From Priapulus caudatus (lineage: Eukaryota; Priapulida; Priapulimorpha; Priapulimorphida; Priapulidae): DNA of 32,390 bases. The stretch is from the NCBI RefSeq assembly GCF_000485595.1, contig NW_014577438.1, positions 85,506-117,895 of the forward strand, written 5' to 3'. Numbering within the stretch: position 1 is the first letter of the stretch; each line of letters begins with the position of its first letter. The notes below the pieces were generated by a model. That model saw only the letters and a list, made by a program, of their open reading frames with translations. It did no database searches and had not been told where the DNA came from. Both the position numbers and the translations under genes were made by a program. Positions 10,706 to 19,250 of the stretch are shown piece by piece.

Positions 10706-11096
10706 TTTAGGGCAACTACGTGCGGAGGCCGCCCAATCGCGTGCTTGTTGCGCATACAGCGTTGTGAAGCTACCAGCGGCTTGCATTACCGCGCAAATAA
10801 CACGGGGCTTCACCCGGCCGGTGTGTTTGTGAGTGTCGAAGCGACGCACCTGTGTTATTTCTGCGGCCTGTGTCCATAGCAAACACGGGCAGTGTAATCC
10901 TCCCGGCGCGCCGTTTGCCGAGAATTACATGAACGAGTATTGCATGCGATGAATCGCTGCATGGTACTATAGAGTAAGGGAATACTAGATCTGGCTCTCG
11001 AATGACGGTGATGTCGATAGCAGCCAGCGTAGCAGCATGATGCGGGCGATGTCGCCGGCTGCTAACTATATCTGCCGTGGTGTGTTATGTTCAAGA

Positions 11097-11206
11097 TTTA
11101 CACACGCACACACGCGCGCGCACGCTCGTACGTACACATATACACGCGCACACGAAGCGCGCACTCCCAAACACGTTCACGCGCACGCACAAGCACGCGC
11201 GTAAGT
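11097..11206. repeat. (CA)n/(CGCA)n tract
   Basis: Imperfect CACACGCGCG simple sequence. 11207-11575 shows nothing recognisable. Confidence 0.8.
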
Positions 11207-11589
11207 CTGATAAAACTATAGGTAAAGTAGCGCATTTCGGCAGGGTTGTCCGAGACTCTAAACTCTATGGTGCACTAATGCATCAACCAGCCAGTGAAGC
11301 TAGACTTTGTCTAAAACACAGGACCTACAAATGCGAAAGTTTTTAATTTAGCGATTAATTTAGTGATGTTCCGGTAAACTCTGAAATACAACGATCTAAT
11401 GATTTCTGTGATTTGCAATGAAACGTCATTATCATTAATTTACAATTCAAATTCAAAGTTATTTATTAGCTTATTACAGTTCAAGTAAGTAGTACTATTA
11501 GTGGTAAGAGCAGTATTGGTGTAGTAGTAGCAACACTAGCGCAAGCAAGTAGTAGCGTGTGCTCTTGTATTGTATACAGTTACACACGC

Positions 11590-11700
11590 ATACCCACGGC
11601 GTTGTGCGCGCGTGTACGCGTGTGCATGATCGTGTGCGTGTATGCACGTGTACGTGGTCGTGTGCGTGTATGCGCGTGTACGAGGTCGTGCGTTGGCGTG
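11590..11700 (+). repeat. GT-rich minisatellite, about 30 bp period
   Basis: Three diverged copies of a unit resembling GTCGTGTGCGTGTATGCRCG followed by TGTACG. No coding signal. Confidence 0.75.
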
Positions 11701-11800
11701 TTTATGGCATGCTAACGATTTTATTCGACGCAATTAGAGAAGGTATATACGGACGCCCCTTTTCCAATTTCGAGTTTTCCATACCTTCGTTGACTGTCGT

Positions 11801-11852
11801 ATGAAACGTGGATGTATGTGTATATATTGGGCATTAATTGCAATCGCTTGCC
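11801..11852 (+). CDS. Weak candidate signal-peptide exon for the CCHamide-type precursor
   Basis: The open frame begins MKRGCMCIYWALIAIAC, a short basic start followed by a hydrophobic core, as in a signal peptide. A GT at 11853 (gccgtgcgt, a weak donor) would leave one base of a codon. That is the phase the microexon at 14780 requires, and the restored codon would be Arg directly before GCHAYGHAC. In known CCHamide precursors the peptide follows the signal sequence closely, which fits. Against it: the donor is poor, the core is short, the intron would be 2.9 kb, and the true exon may lie outside the window. Confidence 0.15.
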
Positions 11853-12364
11853 GTGCGTGGCCATGGCATGTTTCTATAATGATAATACCGAAGCCAACAA
11901 ACATTGCCCCATTAGTAATTCAAATATTATCTAGGGAGAGAGAGCGTGCCTGTATAAGATACTGCGCGAAAACTTATTCCTCATGGTCATCCTCTGATGA
12001 AAGCAAACACAATGGCAAAGCTCCAGTTTACATAATGATAGCGATTTTACAATTCACTAAATAATGAGTTCATTTTACGGCTTGCATTTTCTTGCTATTC
12101 GATATTCGCGTAACTAGCATTACGCTATCTCGCTAAAATACCAGGTAGTATATACACACCGCCTACAGCAAAATTACTCGCCATTCAGACGTAAATGAAT
12201 TCAAACCCAATGCACGCCGAGGCCATCCACGAGGTAATGCTTCGTCAACGTATATATGAGTTATTGGGTTATAGATAGACAATTAGCCGCACAGCCTCGC
12301 CGATTTAAAAGCGTCCCTTGTTAATCAGAACGCAATATGTGCAATACAACAATAGGACTGGGAT

Positions 12365-12408
12365 GATAGTCAGCGAGAAAGAAGGGGAGAAAATGTGCGA
12401 GCATAAGG

Positions 12409-12443
<35 letters not shown>

Positions 12444-12617
12444 GGAATGAGAGAGTGTAGATGGATAGAAAGACAGAGAAAGCGGGGTACGGGGTGAGAT
12501 AGATAGATATAGAGAGTGATAGACAAAGAGATAGATGAAGCGATATAGAGAAAGAGAGAGAGATTAATAGATAGAGCGAGATAGATGGCTAGGAGTGACC
12601 GTGGGGAGGAAGGAAAG

Positions 12618-12670
<53 letters not shown>
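12365..12670. repeat. GA-rich tract with (GA)n and GATA runs
   Basis: Imperfect GAGAGA and GATAGATA repeats over 300 bp, nearly all purine on the + strand. The Ser/Leu-rich open frame on the complementary strand (12305-12757) is an artefact of (TC)n. 12671-13165 holds no recognised gene. Confidence 0.9.
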
Positions 12671-12672
<2 letters not shown>

Positions 12673-13168
12673 ATGTTGGGGTGGGAGAGGAAACGCATAC
12701 TGCACAAATATGTGTAGAATCTAAATGAATGTAATAGTGCAATCTAAAATATTGCAATCCATTTTCAATTCAATTAATACATGGGAAACAGCACAGCACT
12801 TGCAACGAAGATCCCTAGCAGCTGAACTTCTATCTAGTGGCTTAACTAGAGCTGTAAACAAAGAATCCTATATCAAAACACGATTAAAATTACTTATAAT
12901 AAACACTGTGCCATAAGCGTTGTTACATAATATAATCTACGCCTGGTCCAACTGAAAATATGTCCTTAGACCTACATTAAAGTTCTTCTTTATCTGAAAT
13001 CGACCGACTGAAACGGACAGTGTATCACCGCAAACAGACACGCACGCAAGTCACGGCTGGATATTGCCACCCTCCTAAAACATCGCCATTCTCTACCATT
13101 CAATTCTGTAATATCCCAGCAACGACGCGCTCTCGCATTTAATGTTCCTACCGCCTCGATCCTACCGC

Positions 13169-13286
13169 TTATAGCCTCTGCGTGTTATAGTCCATCGAAA
13201 CACGCTTGCTTGATGACGGTGAAGCCAAATCTCTCCCCAGGTGCTTGCAGCGGGCAGCCAGCGCACTAGCCGGCGCGCTACTGGAG
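13169..13286 (-). CDS. Candidate second exon of an unrecognised - strand gene
   Basis: Read on the - strand, the acceptor cactatcttccag (AG ending at 13287) has a good pyrimidine tract. The exon then continues the reading frame left open by the exon at 13982-14097: a split TG|C codon, then Ser/Ala-rich residues, ARCKHLGRDLASPSSSKRVS, and a stop at 13169-13171. The combined product would be about 77 residues with no membrane segment or domain I recognise. A further donor inside this exon could extend the protein; none is convincing. The frame match supports the joining, but a chance match is possible. Confidence 0.3.
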
Positions 13287-13328
13287 CTGGAAGATAGTGA
13301 ATAGATGGTGCTCGCAAATAATGCGTAA

Positions 13329-13332
13329 ATTT

Positions 13333-13363
<31 letters not shown>

Positions 13364-13380
13364 GTCTATCGCGCGCGCGC
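13329..13380. repeat. (TC)n then (GC)n microsatellite
   Basis: A CT run at 13332-13359 is followed by a short TCTG run and GCGCGCGCGC. It lies within the inferred intron of the - strand candidate. Confidence 0.9.
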
Positions 13381-13696
13381 GGCGCAACACTCTATTAAAT
13401 TTGTAAAAAACAAGGTGGGGTACTTGGATCGGCTTTAGTCGTCTCACCCGAACAGTGAGCGGTGCTAAAACTGCAAATGATTACCGCCGAGTGACGTTTC
13501 CTGTGCACGCGTGTGATAGTGCGTAGGCATGAGAACACGCTCGCGTGTAATGGCGCGCAGCGACGAGCGGCGCTTGCAACGCGGCTCGGAGGGATGAGAG
13601 CACGCGTGTTACGGCGCGCGTGTGAAGGGTCTCAATACACGCAAACACACGCGGCCACTTAGTGTTTTCTTTCTATGGCATTGCTGCTTGAGGCAC

Positions 13697-13975
13697 TAAC
13701 ACACGCACACACAAACACTCCTCCCACAGACAGACACACATATACCCACACACATGCACAGCGACATACATACATACATTCATACATACATACAAATATA
13801 CGTATGTACGTACGTACGGACGGACGGACGGACGGACGGACGGACGGTCAGACAGACAGACAAACAGAGAGGCAGAGAGACAGGCGGACAGGCAGACAGG
13901 AAGATAAACGGACGGACAGATGGACAGGAAGACAGACAGACGGACAGAGAGACACGCGCACATACACACACACAT
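13697..13975. repeat. Compound CA, (CATA)n, (GTAC)n, (GACG)n, (GACA)n array
   Basis: Successive tetranucleotide blocks occur: CATACATA near 13765-13795, GTACGTAC near 13803-13818, GGACGGAC near 13818-13848, then mixed GACA/GACG to about 13955. Long open frames on both strands come from the repeats. It occupies most of the intron inferred for the - strand candidate. Confidence 0.9.
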
Positions 13976-13981
13976 ACTTAC

Positions 13982-14097
13982 CAGCTGTTAATTAGCAACT
14001 CAAGTGTGATGGCATGTCGTTTGCCGCCTACTCTCCCACCGTCTAGAAGTCCCGCTTCACAAAGCCGCGCCATTTGGCCGTCTCCCGTCGTCGCCAT
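13982..14097 (-). CDS. Candidate first coding exon of an unrecognised - strand gene
   Basis: On the - strand an ATG at 14097 sits in the context AATAAATGGCG, with an in-frame TAA directly before it. A second in-frame ATG at 14073 (CCAAATGGCG) is also in strong context. The frame runs 38 codons, starting MATTGDGQMARLCEAGLL and ending in an Ile-Thr-Leu-Glu-Leu-Leu-Ile-Asn-Ser run, then meets the very good donor TG|GTAAGTATG (GT at 13981-13980). AAATGGCG is also a YY1-like element often found at animal start codons. I do not recognise the protein. The exon would be divergently oriented to the neuropeptide gene. Start, frame and donor together make it credible; no homology backs it. Confidence 0.4.
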
Positions 14098-14779
14098 TTA
14101 TTCTCGCCGTCGTCTGCTGATGCTGCGTCACAGCAGAGCTAACGATGCTCGCACACATCTCACAGCTCACTCCACTTCATCCGTGAATACTTAGAAGTGT
14201 ATCTCATCGAAAGAGAGTCTGAGCCGAAATCCTTCTACTGACACCCGTTCCTAGAGGCTGGCAAACATCCACCGGGAAGGGGGGTCCCCAAGTTAGGAAG
14301 GAATGAAAATAAAATAAAATGAATAAAAGGAATGAAAATAAAAGGCGCGCTTTTGTCGCATAAGGTTTATTAGCACACGACGGTATCAAGAGCCAACGAT
14401 TCTGTCAGGCGATGATGTCATCACACCACAAGTGAATAAAAGCACAAATGCGTTTTTACCCGCTAGTAATTATGTCAAAAGTGCACAAGTAGAGAGTAGT
14501 ACATCTCTGTTCATGTACTCCTGAATATATGTATCGTATTATAGGCTCACGGAATTATGGAATGCCATGTAGATTCATGGAATGTTGTCAGGAAGATCGC
14601 GAATAGTTATGACCATCATGACAATTCTAAACTGACATAGTAACTACTGAAAATAAACTGCAACTAATTAATGTGATGAATTAATTACTGATGATTTTTC
14701 TGAGAACGGGCGACTGCGTGATAATTGTACGTGTATTTCATATAGTATTTTATCGTTTCTTTCTTTCTGTGTGTTTCAG
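14098..14779. other. Flank between the - strand candidate and the CCHamide-type microexon
   Basis: 14100-14250 would be the 5' leader or promoter of the - strand candidate. 14290-14345 contains AAATAAAA-type A-rich repeats. 14746-14779 is a T-rich tract ending ttctgtgtgtttcag, a strong 3' splice site for the exon at 14780. No signal-peptide exon was found here. Confidence 0.5.
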
Positions 14780-14815
14780 GTGGATGTCACGCATACGGAC
14801 ACGCTTGCCTGGGAG
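14780..14815 (+). CDS. CCHamide-type neuropeptide precursor, 36-nt microexon with the cyclic core
   Basis: The acceptor tttctgtgtgtttcag (AG at 14778-14779) and donor gggag|gtaatt (GT at 14816-14817) delimit 36 nt that enter and leave in phase 1. The codons give (x)-G-C-H-A-Y-G-H-A-C-L-G plus the first base of a Gly codon finished at 16588. Joined, they read GCHAYGHACLGGM followed by GKR. The core C-x-x-Y-G-H-x-C-x-G is the hallmark of CCHamides, secreted amidated peptides with one disulphide that act on receptors related to bombesin receptors. The two Cys would form the ring; the Gly of GKR would donate the amide. The residue before GCH is split with an unseen upstream exon and ends in GT, so it is Gly, Arg, Ser or Cys. 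Confidence 0.88.
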
Positions 14816-14898
14816 GTAATTATACTCATTATATATAATTGCAAGAGCGTATAAAAAAGGCATTCTTTATACGCGCTTGATAATTGTTATATAGTTAG

Positions 14899-14970
<72 letters not shown>

Positions 14971-16003
14971 ACGTGCACCTCCCTAGTTATCATCCATGCA
15001 CGAAATCAGTGTAACGAGGCTTAACAAATAAATATCCGATCCCGCAAACCCACCCCCGTAACTCATCTACATCGACCACACCCAAAACACCATATATATC
15101 GCATTTGATGTATAGTTACAATGCGTGGTAATTAATTAAATTAATCATGCGTGGTAACATCTAATATAGCGAATACTTAAACGACGTATATATTCAGGCA
15201 TGTAGACATATCCCTTTAAGCGAGAACGATTGAACGCGTTTTCTTTAAGTTTTACCATGCGTTGAAATCGGTCGGGTGGCGCTTGTAGAAAACAACCAAC
15301 TATTTTCATTGAGACTCTTTCTCTGTAACACAACGTCAGATGATTGTTTTATATATTATTATTATTACGTGTTCTACATTGTGCGTGTAGTGTGTCACTC
15401 GCAGGCATTTCCCTTTCGTTCTTTTATTTTTAGTTATTTCCAGGTAATGAGGACAATAAATGTAAGAGCTGAAATAAATAACAATTTCTCCGACCGAGTT
15501 TTCTCGTTTAAAACAATCCTTACACTCGCTTACACCGATTTCGCCGACGATGTAGCCGCCACGCTGTTGATGACGTCGTTTACGAAGACGACGACAACGA
15601 CGACGACAACGACGACGATGCCCAAAGCTTCACCGACAGCTAAACAGATAGCGGAAACGTGAAGTCGGCGCAGAAACTGGCGACGCGATCGCCGACGAAG
15701 CGGCGACTCTGATATTACCGACGACGTCTCTAATGATGCATTCAGCCGGACGGCGAGCGGCACGTCACAGCGGCGACGTCAGTTGTCGCCAGCACGCGGA
15801 CACGCGGCGCTATAGAGCAACGTCGCCCGCATTTGCTTGCAATCTACCTGTAGTGCTGCTGGTACACGCAATACGCAATCTCTTTCCCCCCACCCACCCG
15901 CGCACACACACGCACGCAACGCGCACACACGCGCGTGCACACACACTCGCACATGCATACACATACACGCACTCGCGCACTTATATTACACGTACACGCG
16001 CAC

Positions 16004-16094
<91 letters not shown>

Positions 16095-16587
16095 TACAAT
16101 GTCTTTGTGTATGTGTGTGTGTGTGTGTGTGTTTATAAGCGTACATATACACGCATTAAATTACCTTTGTTATTTTTGATTATTTCTGCTTTGTTTAGAT
16201 GATCTCTGTTTTGAACGCTTTTGCTACACCTGTGTATTACCGAACCATGTTCATTATTGATTATCGAAATAATACATGGCGATGTGTTAATTAAGACGAG
16301 CTACTATGTATACATATTGACACATCCACTAACGTCGTTACTGCCAATATTTCTCCCTCCCTCTTCTTTTCTCTATCTCCTCTATCGCTAGCTTTTTTTT
16401 ACGCCGCTTTCATTTTCCAGATCGTTCTCGCTCTCTCTCTCTTACTCTCTCACTCCCTCTTCCTTTCACGTTCTTTATCGCTCGCTCCTTCTCGATCTCC
16501 CTCTCTCTCATTTTCCAGATCGATCTCCTCCTCTCTCTCTCTTTTTCCTTCTCCCCTTCTCTCTCGCTAACATCTCTCATCATGCAG
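14816..16587 (+). other. Intron interrupting the mature CCHamide-type peptide
   Basis: The 1,772-nt intron falls inside the Gly codon two residues before the amidation Gly. It holds a (GT)n run (about 14902-14970), an (ACG)n patch (about 15587-15620), an ACACAT array and a pyrimidine-rich 3' end (about 16340-16580). Two decoy cattttccag motifs (AG ending at 16420 and 16518) precede the used acceptor catcatgcag (AG at 16586-16587). Confidence 0.8.
15900..16135. repeat. (CA)n and (ACACAT)n hexanucleotide array
   Basis: CGCACACA sequence (15900-15960) is followed by about 16 copies of CACATA at 16001-16098, then a (GT)n run of opposite strand bias at 16109-16131. The CA and GT runs could pair as a hairpin. 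The array lies inside the neuropeptide intron. Confidence 0.95.
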
Positions 16588-16916
16588 GTATGGGCAAGCG
16601 CGCCGATGACGCCGCCCTGCAGAGTTCTCTGCAGCTGTCACGTGACGACACGCAGCGCCCTCGCACGGCGCACGGATACTACAACCAGCTGCGGCAGCTT
16701 CTGCAGCGCGTCGCAGCACTCGATCGGCAGAAGCAGACGGCCAGGATGACGTCACAAAATGACGACTTCCGACGAGACGTCGGCGACTACAGCGACCGCT
16801 TCTATCCCGTCGACGAGCGACGAACGTACGCCGACGACGACGGCGGCATCGCGACGGGCGACTTAGGAAAATTGATCGACCAAACTCGGAGGTTAGGCGG
16901 CATATCGAAGAAATGG
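16588..16916 (+). CDS. CCHamide-type neuropeptide precursor, main propeptide exon
   Basis: The exon starts in phase 1 (GT completes Gly), then Met, and GKR, the amidation and dibasic cleavage signal. Counting that Met as 1, the exon encodes 109 residues. Residues 28-47 (HGYYNQLRQLLQRVAALDRQ) look amphipathic-helical. An acidic Tyr/Asp-rich stretch follows (58-84). Further dibasic pairs lie at 61-62, 77-78, 100-101 and 107-108, but no second peptide copy is seen. The donor aaatgg|gtatgc (GT at 16917-16918) leaves phase 0, the only phase in which the exon at 18431 is open. Without splicing the frame would run on to a stop ending at 17039. One peptide directly followed by a long poorly conserved C-terminal propeptide is the usual CCHamide precursor layout. 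Confidence 0.85.
16747..16754. promoter_or_regulatory. CRE-like TGACGTCA within the propeptide exon
   Basis: A full palindromic cAMP-response-element octamer, in coding sequence. A second perfect copy lies at 17681-17688 in the next intron. CREB-family factors bind this octamer and many neuropeptide genes respond to cAMP. Its location here makes function uncertain. Confidence 0.3.
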
Positions 16917-17361
16917 GTATGCGAATTTTCTGATAGCGGTATCGACTTACTTCCTTCCGGTCAGTGGGGGGCTTATCTTCCCAATGCGCGCGCGTGCGTC
17001 GGCCATGATGGATTGGTGGTAATATTGAATTATGTATGAATGCCGCACGTGCATTCCTAATCCCCGCGCGAAATAGCAGCAGATATCCTCCGCCTCTTCC
17101 TCATTCTTAACGCCATCGATTACGCCGTCGCGTGCGTGTCTTCTGAACATCGCCGAGTTTTTGTGCCTTCGTCAATAGATGGCGCTGTAATGTCATGAAG
17201 AATAGAGTCCTAATGAGGAATAGAGTCCTAATGAGGAATCGCGTTCACGCGCACTAAATATCATCCTGCAAAAGTTATAAGAAATAATGCGCATCTAACA
17301 AATTGACGGTTACTCGGTAAATATAAATAAACACACATATATATATATATATATAATGTGA

Positions 17362-17434
<73 letters not shown>

Positions 17435-17954
17435 CATGGAGGAGAAAGATGCGAGGTAGAGAGAGGAGGAGGGGGATGAAGAGGAGAGAGAGAGAGAGAG
17501 AAAGAGAGAGATATATAGAGAGAAACGGGAGGCAGGCTGTCAATAAGCATGCAGGTTCGGCAGCTGGCGAGGGAGAATATCGAACAAACGTCGAACATAG
17601 ATCGTAGAAGACCTACGTGGGTTGACAGCTCGTTGCCCCCACGCTTGCAGTAACGGTGGGGAGCGGCGCCAGCAATCGCATGACGTCACACGCGTCATAG
17701 CATTCGTCATGAAGATTAAAATGCTCCGCCAGCCAAGGTGTTTTGCAACAGTTTAAGGACTCCATAGGCAGCAGACATGAATGAGCATGGCACGAAAATT
17801 AATTAAAAATACGCAGAGAGTTTCGGCGCATACACAACTCGCACTTTATTTATGCCAAATAACCACAGATTCGGGGTCCATTGAAACGTACATCTATAAT
17901 CGTGTGACAGCGACATGAGAAAAAGCATTAATCCCAGATGTCTCCATAAATTAA

Positions 17955-17990
<36 letters not shown>

Positions 17991-18430
17991 TTTAATAATA
18001 GGCAATTCATGCACGTAGAGAGAGCGGGTCCATGGTAGTTTCCCAACTCCGAGTGCCCGTGCGTGATTTCGGAAAAAAAACTAGAAAAATGTATAAAGTA
18101 CATGGTAATTTCCCAGAGATCGAGTTCTCAGTCATATAATATATCGTCAGTACAAACAAGCGGTTTCTCGCTGCAGCAGTCATTGAACGTTTAACTTATG
18201 TCTGTTACGGCATTAGTCAGTGATCTTTTAACTCATGTCCGTTACGGCAGCAGACAATGATAATTTAACTCGTCCGTTACAGCATCATTCACTGATAATT
18301 TAACTCATGTCCGTTACGGCAGCAGTCACTGATAATTTAACTCGTGTCTGTTACAGCAAAAGTCACTGATCATTTAACTCATGTTCGTAACGGGAGCAGT
18401 AACTAATAATTTAGCTGATGTTCGTTACAG
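16917..18430 (+). other. Second intron of the CCHamide-type gene
   Basis: The 1,514-nt intron is inferred from matching phase 0 at both ends. It contains a 19-bp direct duplication near 17205-17238, an AATAAA at 17326-17331, (GA)n at 17367-17433, a TGACGTCA at 17681-17688, (TA)n at 17959-17986 and the 37-bp minisatellite at its 3' end. Confidence 0.65.
17367..17515. repeat. (GA)n microsatellite
   Basis: An uninterrupted GA run of more than 60 bp, then imperfect purine-rich sequence. The reverse-strand Ser/Leu open frames are artefacts. Confidence 0.95.
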
Positions 18431-18436
18431 CAGCAG
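18171..18436 (+). repeat. 37-bp intronic minisatellite that copies the downstream 3' splice site
   Basis: Seven units of about 37 bp resemble GCAGCAGTCACTGATAATTT followed by AACTCATGTCCGTTACG. The last unit runs without a break into the acceptor and first bases of the exon at 18431 (ttcgttacag|cagcagccactgatgga). Two other unit boundaries also read ttacag (AG ending at 18282 and 18356); the remaining ones read ttacgg or taacgg. Each unit carries a CTGAT or CTAAT motif that could serve as a branch point. Confidence 0.85.
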
Positions 18437-18496
18437 CCACTGATGGACCCGTCCTCCATGGGTGACGACAGCGAGGATGTGGAAGGCATCAACGAC
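18431..18496 (+). CDS. CCHamide-type neuropeptide precursor, acidic C-terminal exon
   Basis: The acceptor gttcgttacag and the donor aacgac|gtaaga (GT at 18497-18498) enclose 22 codons: QQPLMDPSSMGDDSEDVEG then Ile-Asn-Asp. Both other frames hit stops, and the open frame matches the phase 0 left by the exon at 16588-16916. A CTAAT branch-point-like motif lies 24 nt before the AG. If the donor is not used, the frame reads through 15 more residues (VRWLRKRSISTSRRR) to a stop at 18542-18544, which would make this the last exon. No clear poly(A) signal follows, and no downstream coding exon was identified. Confidence 0.6.
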
Positions 18497-18544
18497 GTAA
18501 GATGGCTTCGGAAAAGATCGATTTCCACCAGTAGGAGGCGCTAG

Positions 18545-18811
18545 ATGCTGACATCGGCGGCGCGAGTGCGTGCGAGAGCGGGGGCGACTCAAGAAGATGC
18601 ATGCGCAACACACTTCACATCATGTTTAGCGTGAGCGTCACTAGGGGGCGCAGCGGACGTCGAGGTGCACGTGTAGTGTAGTCGATGATCTCGCCCCAAA
18701 CAGCATCAGCAACAACAATAACAAAAAGAACGTACTCTTAATGTCCACACCGTTTCGTCAGTGTATTGTAGCAATGATAGCAACCTATGTATGCGCGCAG
18801 ACCCCAAAAAC
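18545..18811. other. No feature recognised
   Basis: This stretch follows the last assigned exon. It would be 3' UTR if the exon reads through, otherwise intron. No AATAAA was seen. A CAACAACAATAACAA patch lies near 18706. Confidence 0.4.
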
Positions 18812-18909
18812 GATTAGAAAGAGAGAGAGAGAGAGCGCGCGCGAGAAATAGAGAGAAAGAAAAAGCGAGGGAGAGCGAGAGAAAGAGAGAAAGAGGGAAA
18901 GAATGAAGA

Positions 18910-18981
<72 letters not shown>

Positions 18982-19005
18982 AGAGAGAGGGAGAGGAGGA
19001 GGGCG
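18812..19005. repeat. GA-rich tract with long (GA)n
   Basis: Imperfect purine tract, then an uninterrupted GA run at about 18916-18979. This is a polypurine sequence capable of forming triplex DNA. Confidence 0.95.
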
Positions 19006-19084
19006 AGACAGCGGTCAGCGGACGTATTCTCTAAAAAACATTGCCCTAGAATGTTTGTATATACCTGCTCGCGTGTGCAACGTA

Positions 19085-19108
19085 TATGTATGTATGTATG
19101 AATGTATG

Positions 19109-19188
<80 letters not shown>

Positions 19189-19250
19189 TCTCTCTATCTT
19201 TCTCTCTCCTTTTATATATATTTCTCTTTCTCGCTCTCTCACACGCACAC
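19085..19250. repeat. (GTAT)n, (GT)n and (TC)n microsatellites
   Basis: A TGTATGTA run is followed by about 39 GT units (19110-19187), then TC-rich sequence. Overlapping open frames on both strands are artefacts. Confidence 0.95.

Noticed and set aside
11077-11210. Upstream exon with perfect phase-1 donor (cgcgc|gtaagt)
   Set aside because: The donor fits, but the frame is a (CACACG)n translation with no hydrophobic signal sequence.
16519-16601. Hydrophobic in-frame stretch RSPPLSLFFLLPFSLANISH before GMGKR as a signal peptide
   Set aside because: It is the translated pyrimidine tract of the intron 3' end, has no start codon, and using it would destroy the peptide formed by the better-supported splice.
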